In this document: positions 35,164 to 45,906 of the stretch, in pieces
Layout of the letters: every line of letters begins with the position of its first letter
Numbering within the stretch: position 1 is the first letter of the stretch
From: Taxillus chinensis
Lineage: Eukaryota; Streptophyta; Magnoliopsida; Santalales; Loranthaceae
Assembly: GCA_023512835.1 (NCBI GenBank)
Contig: CM042085.1
Location: 35,108,324-35,172,323 of the forward strand
Direction: 5' to 3'
Length of the DNA: 64,000 nt
Position numbers and translations under genes: made by a program
The notes under the pieces: generated by a model
Told to the model about the DNA's origin: nothing
The model's input: only the letters and a program-made list of their open reading frames with translations
Database searches by the model: none

Positions 35164-35882
35164 TACCCCTACCTCAAAGATCCTCCACGCTCTTGCCTCC
35201 CACGCCTAACGCCGTCCAACCACGGGAATGACAACGACAACCCACGAACTAGAGCTCTCTCTCTCAATCTCTCTCTCTCTCTCTCTCTCCCGACGGCTGC
35301 GCGGCCGACAACAAAAACCCTAAACCTAAAATAAAGGGAGCTCCTCTTTATAGTAGACCTCACTTATCAAAACGACGTAGTTTTGATAAATGAAATCCCA
35401 CCATCAAAACGACGTTGTTTTGATAAATGAAATGCCGCCATCAAAATGACGTAGTTTTGATAAATGAAACACACCATCAAAACGATGTAGTTTTGATAAA
35501 TGAAACACACCATCAAAATAACGTAGTTTTGATAAATAAAACATGAACTAACCACTCCGCTTCCACACAGGACAAAATACCCACAATCCGAACATGGGCA
35601 TTGTCACACGCAGCCTCTACACGCTCCCACTTGAGTTCATTACACTCTCTAACAACCAAGCCACGAAGACTCATGAAACACTCCCTCGAAGACTCGTTGG
35701 AAACGTGGCCTCGAAGATCCGTCTCAAAGATCTAACTTTCGACCCTCAAACCTTGGAACTTCGACCCTCAGTCTTCGACCCTACGACCCAAATCTTTGGG
35801 TCTTCCACCTTTCGACCCAAGCGTTCGCCCAGGGTATTGTTCATCTTCGTTCCGCCTTTTACCTAAAACACGGGTCATTACA
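35164..35882 (-). repeat. Chromovirus 5' LTR, U3 side (good copy)
   Basis: Continues to GGTCATTACA at 35882, directly followed by the TSD GACCT (35883-35887). It has five 36-bp ACGT-palindrome repeats (35364-35545), a TATA box (about 35347-35356) and a CT-rich leader (35255-35292). Bases left of 35164 that would complete the LTR are missing, so it is the right part only. Confidence 0.85.
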
Positions 35883-35887
35883 GACCT

Positions 35888-36137
35888 GAAGGCCATTCCT
35901 TTGTATTGTGACAATACAAGCGCCATTGCAATTTCCAACAATCCTGTTATGCATCCCAAAACCAAGCACATTAAGGTCAGACATCACTTCATACGTGATC
36001 ATGTGCTAAAGAAAGACATTTCTTCAAGTATATATCCACTCGATGATCAGCTTGCCGACATATTCACCAAACCACTGCAAGAAGCCAGGTTCAATGAACT
36101 TTCGACAAAACTTGGCATGTTAGATTTAAATTCATAA
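35888..36137 (+). pseudogene. Copia RNase H, C-terminal end (good copy)
   Basis: Open from GLKAIPLYCDNTSAIAISNN to the stop after GMLDLNS at 36135-36137. It contains CDNTSA, TKHIKVRHHFIRDH and the LADIFTKPL box, standard landmarks of the copia RNase H end. It joins in sense to the fragment that ends at 2046, separated by the chromovirus. This is the true 3' end of the copia pol gene. Confidence 0.88.
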
Positions 36138-37969
36138 GTCTCACGGCATGTCTTGTGTTTCATTTCTACCTAATTACCTGTGCATGAACATAAGTACGAC
36201 AACGCATTACCGTTTATGTCTCCATGAAAATTAGTAATGGCTAAGTGTGATTCATGCATATCTATCAAGGGAAAGTGATTAATCACATGGATGAAACTTG
36301 CCACCTTTGAACCTGGTTCAAGTCTTCTGTGCAACTTGTCATGAATTCTCAAGTCTAAGTGAAATGAGTGCAATTCCCATTATGTCAAATTAAATGATAT
36401 TCCCACTACTAGTCATTTTTATTGAGTGAATGTCACCCGTGTGGTATTGCTTTCATTAACTAGCAGAACCGTTATATCTCATGGTACTGTTGGCTTGCAC
36501 GGAAAGGATCCCCAATGATTTAATGCTCAAAGGATGACTGAGACTATAGTATTTGAGAATCAAAAAAAAGCGTATTACTTAAGAAGAGCCACTACCTTTC
36601 ACTAAAAAAGGCAGGGTGAAAAAGGCAAAAGCTGGACAATGGATTGACTGCCTATCTTAGGGCGGTCCTCACTATTCTCCCAGTTTGTGTCTCTATTAGA
36701 GTAATAGCTGGAGGTAAAATTGTATAATCATGTGATTCAAAAAGAGATTATGTGGAGCTCGTCCTTGTAAAAAGGCTCATGAACAAGCGCTGAAAATTGG
36801 TGCTCTACAAAAGCAAAGAGACAACTCAGCATAATCTGAATGATCAATCTCCAAACTCTACCTATACTGTTTTGTAAATTAGACAAGGATAGAGTGTGTG
36901 TTCTGATTCTCAATAAGGCCATCTTGTCTCTCAAGTCATCTATGTTGACTGAAAATCATTGTTGGATCGGGGTTGTGGTAAGATTCGGTTGACCATTAGC
37001 TTACCAAACAGTGTAATTCTAGTTCCTGAATCAAACTCACATGCTGATCCGAGAGTGAGAGGGTGAGGCCTCCGCTGAGTGAGTTTTGCTAAATATGTGA
37101 GGAGACTCAGAATTCATGACTGGGTTGTTACAATTGATAAATCATGGTTTACTGGGTTGCTATGTTAACATGTGATCATCTCCTCGCACAAGATGTAGTT
37201 TGATAAAGTACTTAGTCATTTCTAAGGTAAATGGAGAGTTGAATGGTAGTGATGCAAATAGGCATACATGTAAACCAGGCATTACGGATGAAAGAAATCA
37301 AGTTCTGGATATGTAATTTCAATTTCACTCACAACACTTGTTCATCATGAATAATATGATGTGAATTGTCATATGCATTTCATGTGTGTTGTTAAGTGTT
37401 GAAAAGTCCAAAAATCCACCGCTCGCTGAATTTGCAGTCGACCTTGAAGCAAATTGCATCGAAGAACTGCGGGATCGAAGACTGCGTTGAAGCCTCGAGG
37501 GTCGTAGCCTCGAAGCATCCTAATGCAGCTTCGTAAGTCGTAGTCCAAAGTATCGAAGTGAGACGGAGTTTGTCACTTACTATTCAAGCATCGGACACGT
37601 CGCACGTCACTGTGCACTTAAAATGGGAGTTACACCGACTAAACGGGTGACGTGGATTCATTGCTTGAATATTCCATCGGGGTCGATCCGAATAATCAAA
37701 CGACGGGTCGAGAGAAAGAACGCGGACCATGAGGACGAACCGACAGAGTGAGTGACTTCTACGATACACTTCTCAACTCACATATAAGTCACTGATAAAC
37801 GGAGCTCCAAAGGTAAGTTAGTCGTTTTCAAACTCGAACCCTAACCCTGGAATTCTCTCTTTCTCTCTCTCTTCGATTCTGTCTCTTTCTCTCTTTCTCT
37901 CTCCCCTCGACCAACTTCGAACCTTACAATATCTCTCTATGAGTGTCTCTTTCTCTCTCTACAAGCTTA
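36138..37969 (+). other. Copia 3' interior without supported genes
   Basis: About 1.8 kb after the pol stop codon. A/T-rich with short alternative frames on both strands, none recognisable. Bases 37430-37560 contain TCGAAG/GTCGTAG short repeats like those in the copia LTR. A pyrimidine-rich run (37850-37920, mostly CTCTTT) leads to the ATG at 37970, resembling a plant 5' leader. Confidence 0.5.
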
Positions 37970-39959
37970 ATGGCAGGACCAAGCTCATCGATGGCCGATG
38001 ATCTACGCAACATCGTCCGGGATTCGTCATCGATGGAAGCCATAAGCGACGCCAAAGTCAGGGGTCGGACGAGTTTGGAAACCGCCTCGATGAAACCGGT
38101 ATTGCATCCATCTCGCTCAGGGGTGCAAGACTTACGATAAAGATGTCTTAGAATTGTACGAGACCATGGCATTTCGCTGGAGACGACCTGGTGGGAACTG
38201 ACACCGATCTGGAGGTTTGTATCTTTTCCGAAACAATCCGAGATGCACTTCCCCTCCCAAAAGGTACTTTTGATCCTCTTCCCTAGTCTTTCCAGAGAAG
38301 AGTGTAAGTCCTTTCTTGGGTACTCCAATCCCGAAAGCAAGGTCGGGGATCCCTGAAGATGGGTTTTTTCCGGTCGGGCACCGTGACTCTTATAGTCACG
38401 GGACAGTGTCTACCGTGTAAAGACAGCTCATGACTACGCAAGTCATGAGAGATGAAGATCATGTGCGGTGTTCTACGGGAAGATGAGTAGACCGGGGACA
38501 CAGATACACTCCCATGATCAAAAGCAAGAAGGGACACTTTGGACTTCTTCTCACCAAAGTCCTTAGGTTCTCGCACCCTGACGTGTCCGCAACAGCCCTC
38601 GGTGCCACCGCCGACCAAATACATATTTAAAAGTATTTATGTGAGATGGTCGGTTGAGATCAAGTCAAGGAGGACGAGTCAGTGCAAGAAGTCGTGCAGA
38701 GACACTACCAGCTCTGTACGAGCCCCAGCTCGCATACCACGACAAGGCCGTTTCGTGTCTCACGGACTTCTAGGGGCTCCTCGCATTCGCCGCAATAGTA
38801 CATATAATCGAAGTGGTGGAGAACATTTCCGTAACTCATCTCCCACTGATTCAAGACCCGAGAGACCCCTACTTTTGAGGCAGCCCAAGGATACGGCAGA
38901 AGTAAGAGAACCTGCAGTTGGAGGGCGACACTCAAGACAGAAACCCCAGAGGATAGGGGTACTACACTTGTCTTGTTGAGCACCCTTGGGAGTTTGAGCT
39001 GTAAGAGTTTTATATGGAATATGCCAGGCTCATATGACCCCGCCGATCTACGAAAAGCATGGATCGTTTTGGTAAACAGATGGTAGATGGAGACCATCCG
39101 ATTAATTGGTTAGTCGAGCAGGGTCTTGTAAGTAGAGACCCAAGTGGAAGCCGTATCAATGGTTGCCCCATCTCCCATCATGGTGGACTCACCTGTCACA
39201 ACTACTCCACATGATGCTGAGGTGGTAGGCATTGTGGTAGAAGAGGTAGCAGGAAGAAGAAAACACTCCGGTGCTGCAGCCAGTGACTCCGATGGTGGAT
39301 CTGTCCACAAGTTTGTGAGACCGTGGAAGGGATCACATGGCTACACCATCTCGTACATGTCATTCCTCAGTGGCCACTCAGGTGAGCGAAGAGTTCGCAG
39401 CCAATATTCCAATGGCTATTCTTAAGTACCGTCTGTGTCCCACTCACGTTCTCGACGGTGGCATGGATCTTCTGGCCAGAAGGTCATGAGAAACTAATCT
39501 CCTCCGGCATCCTTAAGCATGTTCTCAAGCCTTTCAAGAACGACCGGCTACTATGGAGTCCAGCATGGAAGAGGTACGAATGTGAGTTGAATCATCGGAC
39601 CGTACCCTCGATAAGGTGCAGCAAAGTGACATCACTCACAGCGTGTGGCCACGGATGGATTTAGACATCCTGGAGGAGCACCGTGAAGACCTCAAGGGAG
39701 CTTACCGGGAGACAATACAAAGGACTTAGTACAACTTTGGGAGCTATTCGTCCGAATGTCATCATCTTGCGGTGGTGAAATATCTCTAACGTCAAAAACA
39801 CACTCCAGGCATCCAACCGACTCCGCACTCGAACCAGTTAATACCCACACCAGCCGTATGGTCACCGAGTCACTCTCAACTACCGCCACTTACATGCGGG
39901 GAGAAAGCGCGCACACGTAACCCCTTGTCATCTCAGATTCGATGATGATGATGATGTTC
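37970..39959 (+). pseudogene. Unknown ORF in the copia 3' interior (possible env-like position)
   Basis: Starts MAGPSSSMADDLRNIVRDSS at 37970 and is open to 38140, then shifts frame repeatedly. Later pieces include an acidic stretch (39144-39425) and a helical, charged stretch around 39440-39720 (LLAR, KHVLKPF, RPATME, EEVRM). SIRE-type elements carry an extra, env-like gene with coiled coil after pol; position and the charged helix fit that, but I recognise no domain. The Tat-like LTR begins directly after it, so the gene may continue at 42980 into the peptidase-like stretch. Confidence 0.4.
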
Positions 39960-42914
39960 TGTAGGGCCCTATTTTGTCCGAGTTGGATATACTAACCCCA
40001 TTTGATATACCTTTTCTGCCATGCCATATACCTTATTCAACAGGTCCACAATGATCCCATACTTCCAAGGAATGGTCTACCCCAATCGCACGAGATGGAT
40101 ACACCGACACCGGATAGGGGAGTTCAAAATTAATGACTTTTTCTACAAGTCCTTGAAGCGCCCCAAGACCAACACCAGGTGATGGAGGATGAAAATTCGA
40201 AACCAACGCACTTGACCGTGCTCAAATCGACTTAAATGAAGAAGTTATGGCCAAAACAACTTTCGTTGGAAAAAGTCAAACTTGCCAAAAAGACGGTCAA
40301 TGCCCCTGGTCAAACTGCCCGCAAAAGTGATCATCGAAACTCTTCAAAATGCCTATGTAGCGAATACGGATTCCCCAAACAATTCCTAGAAGGTTATCCA
40401 TTTTTGCATTTTTTGGTGGGGGTAAAAAGGTAATTAAAAGTTAAAAAAAGGGTTAACCTTGACCGTTGACCCGCCGACACTTCGACCCATTGACCCCGAA
40501 GCTCGAAGCCTCAAGGCCCCAAACTTCAAGCCCCAAGTCCCGAACCTCGAAGCCTCGAAGCCCCGAGCCTCGAAGCCCGAAGCTTGAAGCCCCGAAGTCC
40601 CGAAGATCGAAGCCTTGAAGCTCGGCCCCGAAGTCCCGAAGCTCGAAGCCTCGAAGCCCCGTTGGACCTCGCTGATTTCTCGACCTTCGACCCTTCGACC
40701 TCGAAGCCTCGCTGCCGACACTCGACGCCGCGACCCTCGAAGCCTCGCTACGACGCCTTCAACCCGCGGCACCCGTACGCCTTCCACCTCCGACCCTTCA
40801 ACCCTCGAAGCCTCGTGCCCGACACTCCGACCGCCGACACTTCGAACCTCCGACCCTTTTTTGCCTTCGCTGATTTTTCGCTGGCTTCCTCGGCGGGCTT
40901 ATTTCTCTCGTTGTTTATTCACGGGGCTTCTTTTATGCCCTGCCACCTAACAAAGAATCACTCACCAACCCGTCAATCACATGTGCTGCTAAAATACAAA
41001 TTCAAAAAGGCAATCACGAGCTCCCCGTTTCCTCGCACAAGCTGTCCACCGGACAAAATACAAAATTTGCAATTAAAAACGCCGCCTTCATAATAGAGCA
41101 TTAAATGCAAGCAATTAATGATAATCAACAAAAAAATTTTCTGCAACCCTTAAGATGTAGCCATCCATCCCCGAAAAAAGTGTGGGTTTTCATTAAGAGA
41201 GCCATCAAAAAAAGAGAGAGCCATCATCGTGAAAAAAACACACAGAGAGAGCCATCATCGTGGGGAAAGAAACCCCCAAACCGAGAGAGCAAGAAAAAAA
41301 GAGAGATACGATGAGGGCGACAATTGTTTAAAAAAGAAAAAAGAGGAAGAGGGAACCCTCCATCATTCCAATGAAAAAAAGAAAGAAAGAAAAAAAGAGA
41401 GAGAGATCATGAGAAAAAAGAAGAAAGAGATCATTGAAGAAGAAAAAGAAAGGAGAGAAACGCCCAGACCTCATCTTCTCGGATTAAACACCAGTTTTTT
41501 GCAATCAACATCACCCCTTCATCCTCTTTCCCTCCTCTCACGCTCATTTTTTTTTAAGAAGGAAAACACAAAAATAGCCCCAACTTCAGACTTTTTTTCT
41601 CGCATGTTCAGCAAGCAAAAAACATTGCAGACCCCAATCCCTTTCCAATCCCCCTATTTCTCACGCCTACCCTCCTTATTTCCATTTCATCAAAAAACTC
41701 AAACCCGGAAAATACATCACTCCACTTTTCAAATACCAAGAAATCCCCCTCGCAACCTCTCCTGTCAGATTTTGTTGGTTCTAAGCAAGTGATTATCAGC
41801 GCTGATAGGAGTTCAAACAGAAGATTAGTGTTCAAGCTTCAAAGTCGGTTCAGCCCTTTATCTTTTCAAAACTTTTTCGGTTTATTTGTATCTATATTTG
41901 GTGTAATTGCTTTTTTTTTTCTTTTTCTAATTTTTGTTTTTTAGCTTATCTATATTTGATGTAATTGTTTTTCAACCTTTTTTCACCGTATTTTCCGTAT
42001 TTCTTCCTATGTGTATGTTGTAATAATGAAAGTATAGTAAAAAGAAAGGGAAAAAAAAAAAAAAGAGAGCGAGAGGGAGAACATGAAAAAAAAAGAGAAA
42101 AGAGTGATTTTCTTTTTTTTTTGTGGATGCCATAATCACACACTCACGTTTTTATTTTCACGCATATGTTCCTAAATTGGCTTTAAGATTTTGGGTTCAC
42201 AAAACAAAAAAAAGGGGGAAAGAAAGAAAGGTTTCCAAAAACAACAAAAAAAACAACAAAAAACGTCTTCATGTTTTAAAAAAAAAAAAGAAAAAAAAAG
42301 AAAAGAGAGGAAGAAAATCAAAGTTGGTACTTCAATTTCTAAAAAAAAAAAACAACAAATGACAAAACAAACAAAAAAACAAAAAAACAAACAAAAAAAA
42401 GGCCAAAATGTTTTTTTTTTACAAAACATAGAAAACAAAAAATGTATGTTTTCTAACCCGAAAAAAAAAACAAAAACAAAAACAAAAACAAAAAAACAAA
42501 ACAAAATAAAACAAAAAAAAACAAAAAAAAGGGGAAATAAAACAATTTTTTTAGGACTTCAATTCTGAAAGTAAAACCAAAAAAAAAAAAAACCAATCCC
42601 TAAGATCTCATTCCCCACTTCACACAAAAACCCAATTTTTAGGATTCCCTTTAGAAATTTAGGGTAAAGCAATTTAACCATAAACTTTGACAAATAACTT
42701 AGTCAAATATAAATCATAGACTTCTTAGGAAATTTAGTCTAGTTACAACGAAGATAAATACAAACCTCCTCCTCCTAAATTAGATACCGAAAAGGCGCCG
42801 TAGGGGTGCTAATCCTTCCCTACACGTAACCAACTCCCGAACCCATCTCGATAACGCAGACCATACACTTAAAACTACTCAAATAGTAGGGTATCCAACT
42901 GTACCCCAAAAACA
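39960..42914 (+). repeat. Probable Tat/Ogre-type LTR (about 2.95 kb)
   Basis: Begins TGTAGGGCCC and ends ...AAAAACA, two bases before TTGGTGGCGACTC. The text near 40190-40270 (ACTTAAATGAAGAAGTTATGGCC) and the GGGGTGCTAATCCTTCC motif near 42800 are typical of long Tat/Ogre LTRs. Inside lie a TCGAAGCC repeat field (40490-40820), GAGA/A-rich tracts (41205-41470) and A-rich AAAC repeats (42030-42600). Open frames here are low-complexity artefacts. Inserted at a (GAT)n run; no TSD confirmed. Confidence 0.55.
40490..40820 (+). repeat. TCGAAGCC short tandem repeat field
   Basis: Dozens of overlapping copies of TCGAAGCC, CCCGAAG and CTTCGACC in both orientations over 330 bp. The same field lies at 25738-26092 in copy 1. 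Confidence 0.8.
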
Positions 42915-42916
42915 GT

Positions 42917-42931
42917 TGGTGGCGACTCTAA
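42917..42931 (+). promoter_or_regulatory. Primer binding site-like sequence (tRNA-Arg type)
   Basis: TGGTGGCGACTCTAA just behind the long LTR. Ogre/Tat elements use tRNA-Arg with a PBS containing TGGCGACTC; the match covers about nine bases and then fades, so the call is tentative. Confidence 0.45.
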
Positions 42932-43101
42932 AATTTCTCACCATTGGTTTAGTTTGAGCTCACCCCAAAAGGGCCCGGACGAAAACCAGTGATGACGATT
43001 CCCATTGCAGCCGCATAGAAGAAACAGCTGCTCCCTGCCAACCATCCTCTTCCACTCAGCCAGGCCCCTTAACTTCACATCCAAGTACAGCTGAGTACAC
43101 C

Positions 43102-43850
43102 ATGCCTGCCTCACCTACCAAACCAACCGCTACCACTACTGACCAACCTTTAGCCCCACCTCGCATTGTAACTACTGGAGGCACCTCAACCGAACTGGCT
43201 GCGTTCAACACCTATATTACTGGGGATACCACTGCGAGGACCTGCAGCTATGAAGCCTTCTTCACCGGATCTGATCTTTGTCGGACTACTCCATGGTGAA
43301 GAAATGGATAACATAGACACGACTCGGTTCATCTTCACCCATAAGTCCTTTCTCAAAAAGCTACCTCTCCACATTCGCAGAGATACCAGGGTGGAACTCT
43401 GTTTGCCGATCATGCGGGCTCAGCTGCTCGAGGATTCAGCTAATGATCTAGATTATACAGGGTCGCCGATATGCAAACTCCTTCCGTCCCTGGAATGAGG
43501 TAGATCATGTGCTTATTCCCTACTTGTCCACATCCCCGCACTGGTTTCTTCTCGACATTGACTTCAAGAACCAAAGGATCGTCATCTTCGACTCCAAACC
43601 CAGCAGTACCTTACTACTCCATCGATGTGAACAACTGCGTGAATTCAACCGCACTCTCACCCGTGTCATGCAGGGGTATTCGCATGGATGTGGTGGTTAT
43701 CATCTCTCCAAACCGATGGAAATTACGCGAGTGAAGCAAGGCATTCCTGCTCAGGATGATACTCATAGCTATGGCTTCTATGTTTGCCATTACATCCACA
43801 TCCTGACTACCAACGGGTTTCAGCTCTCGTGCCTGAATTTGATCGTGTGA
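43102..43850 (+). pseudogene. Ulp1/C48-like cysteine peptidase, catalytic Cys replaced
   Basis: Three overlapping frames (43102-43299, 43250-43498, 43509-43850) form one eroded protein. The last shows the C48 layout: HWFLLDIDFKNQRIVIFDS (His at residue 11, Asp at 28), then GIPAQDDTHSYGFYVCHYI, where Q82 fits the oxyanion Gln. The nucleophile position, normally Cys before Gly, is Tyr88 (TAT at 43770-43772). Upstream IFTHKSFLKKLPLHIRRDT is a linker commonly seen before plant transposon Ulp1 domains. Such domains are de-SUMOylating-type proteases often captured by plant transposons. It lies between a Tat-like LTR and a copia LTR; the owner is uncertain. Confidence 0.7.
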
Positions 43851-44362
43851 GCGGTCTAACGGCCTCGTTACACTTGACTCTGCTCAACTCCTACGCGAGC
43901 AAGCTGCTGTTTTTTTTACTTATACAGAGTGTCTTGTACTTTGAATTTAACCCATAACTGTCTTGTACTCTCATTCCATGTACACTGCGTTTCTTGCTTT
44001 TCACTTTTTTATGTACTTACTGTTTATTCGTTATCTTTTCTGTCTGTCTTTGCTATGCCGCCACTGTTCTGTGCTTCCTTTCCTTGCTCCCATACAGTTT
44101 ATGTTCTGGTGCTTGTTCCTCACCCTAGAAAGGGGAGTATTTCTCAGGGGAGCAAGCTTGTAGGGGAGTTATCTCTGATAGGAGCTAGCTAACGCAGCTT
44201 TCATGCCTACGGGGGGAGAAGTGTGTCTCTTTGAACTGTTGAACTCCTTCAAATTCTTTATATGCAAAGACATCTCTCGATTAACCTAAAATTGCCCATC
44301 AAATTCGTAGTCTCAGACTTCATGTATTTACCTGTTGTCATCTTACATTAAATAGGGGAGAT
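43851..44362 (+). other. Copia 3' interior end with polypurine tract
   Basis: No gene supported; a T-rich stretch at 43900-44080. The PPT AATAGGGGAGAT (44351-44362) directly precedes the LTR, as in copia elements. Confidence 0.6.
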
Positions 44363-45794
44363 TATTTGGAAATATAGGATTTGATGAAGCTGCCAAAATA
44401 TAGTCTAAGTCTGGAGACTTGAAGAACCAAAGGTCGTAGGGTCGAAGAGTCGAAATTAGTAGAAGTGAAACTGTCATAGGACGTATTAACAAGAGACTCG
44501 TAGACTCGAAGAGTCTGGAGACTCAAGTCGAAACAGTGACAGAACATTGTGACTCGTAGATCCAGGGTCGAAGGTCGTAGAGTCATAGTACGGAAAAGAG
44601 AGTGTTACTGTAAGTATCAATAAGCTCGGAGACTCGTAGAGTCGAAGAAGTGTTAAGAACAGTAACCAAAGCTAAATGACTCGTAGAGTCCCCATAAATA
44701 CTTAAGTCAGTTAACAGAACTGCAATTGTCACTAGACTCGAAGACTCGTAGAGTCGTAGGGTCGAAACCTTCGAACACTGTTAAGAAAACTGGACTCGTA
44801 GACTCGTAGGTTGAAGGTCAAAGAGTCGATGCTATAAAGACTGGCAAACAATTGAAACTGTAACTCAAGGGTCATAGAGTGGCAGACTCGTAGACTCAAG
44901 GGACAGTCACTATAGAGAAATTGCCAACACTTTCAGACTCGGAGTTCGATGACGGAGAGTTGTAGCTAAAGGGTCGTAGCTATACAGGAACTCAGTTTAT
45001 GAGCCTCTGAAATACTAAGGGAGAAAAGCGAAGTTGAAGACTCGTAGAGTCGAAGATTTTCAGACCACTTAGTCAAATATTGTGAACTAAGAGACCCGAA
45101 GATCGTAGACCTGCAGAACTAGAGTCGTAGACTCGTAGCTACAATAACAGGTTGATTAGCTGAACTCGAAGAAGTCACTCTAAGTGCCATTCGAAGAGTC
45201 ACAGACTCGTAGAGTCGTAGACCCACAGAGTCGTAGACTTCAGTTAATAGAGTGACACAAAAGACTAATCCAACCTAAACTCTAGCCTCAAAGACTCGAA
45301 GATATGAGTCGTAGACTCGCAGAAATGCGGTAAAGTCTGAAGCAAACTTTTACCACTTTCTACAGGTTCTAACTGAAATCTTCGAGTCACCGAACCTACG
45401 AGGCATCTACCTCCGAGGCAAACTCACAACCCTAAACACAACCACTTAGTGATATTGTCAGCTAGGGTTTGTACAACAAGTCCATGCGCCGTCCCGAGCA
45501 GTTGAGTGCATTAATGACACATTAATTGCTGCCAACTACCATCCACGGATGAACGGCCAAGATCGACTGCATGCCAAATACGTAGTATGGGCATTTGATC
45601 TGCAAATCAAAGCAGATCAACCCATCCCCTGACATTCCGCATTTTCAGTGGCGGGAAGTCAGTCTGTCGGGATGGACATCATGGCGCACGAGCACTTTAA
45701 TCTTAAAAATATATCTCTCATGCACTTAACGACAAAATCAAGAGTTTAACCTCTCTCTCAAAAAGGAAACGCACAGAACACAAGAAAGTGGTTC
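44363..45794 (+). repeat. Copia (SIRE-type) 3' LTR with TCGAAG/CTCGTAG repeats
   Basis: Starts TATTTGGAAATATAGG (TGTTGGAAATATAGG in copy 1 at 29428), which with the PPT marks the LTR start. From 44400 to 45320 it is dominated by GACTCGTAG, GTCGAAG and AGTCGTAG words. A TATA-like AAAATATAT occurs near 45705. The 3' end is unclear; it appears to be cut near 45795. Confidence 0.65.
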
Positions 45795-45835
45795 TGACGG
45801 ACTCCCACGCTAGACACTTCATCAGTAACCAGGAG

Positions 45836-45887
<52 letters not shown>

Positions 45888-45906
45888 GACGGCTGCAGTG
45901 GCTAAC
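45795..45906 (-). repeat. Fragment of a chromovirus LTR leader, antisense
   Basis: CTCCCACGCTAGAC, then a (CT)n run of about 46 bp (45840-45885), then GCGACGGCTGCAG, resembles the leader of the - strand LTRs (35200-35300, 61455-61550). It meets the + strand LTR head to head at 45907. Confidence 0.45.

Noticed and set aside
41229..42568. Lys/Arg/Glu-rich open frames (also 27267-27536)
   Set aside because: Low-complexity A-rich and GAGA-rich DNA of the Tat-like LTR; the frames carry no domain.
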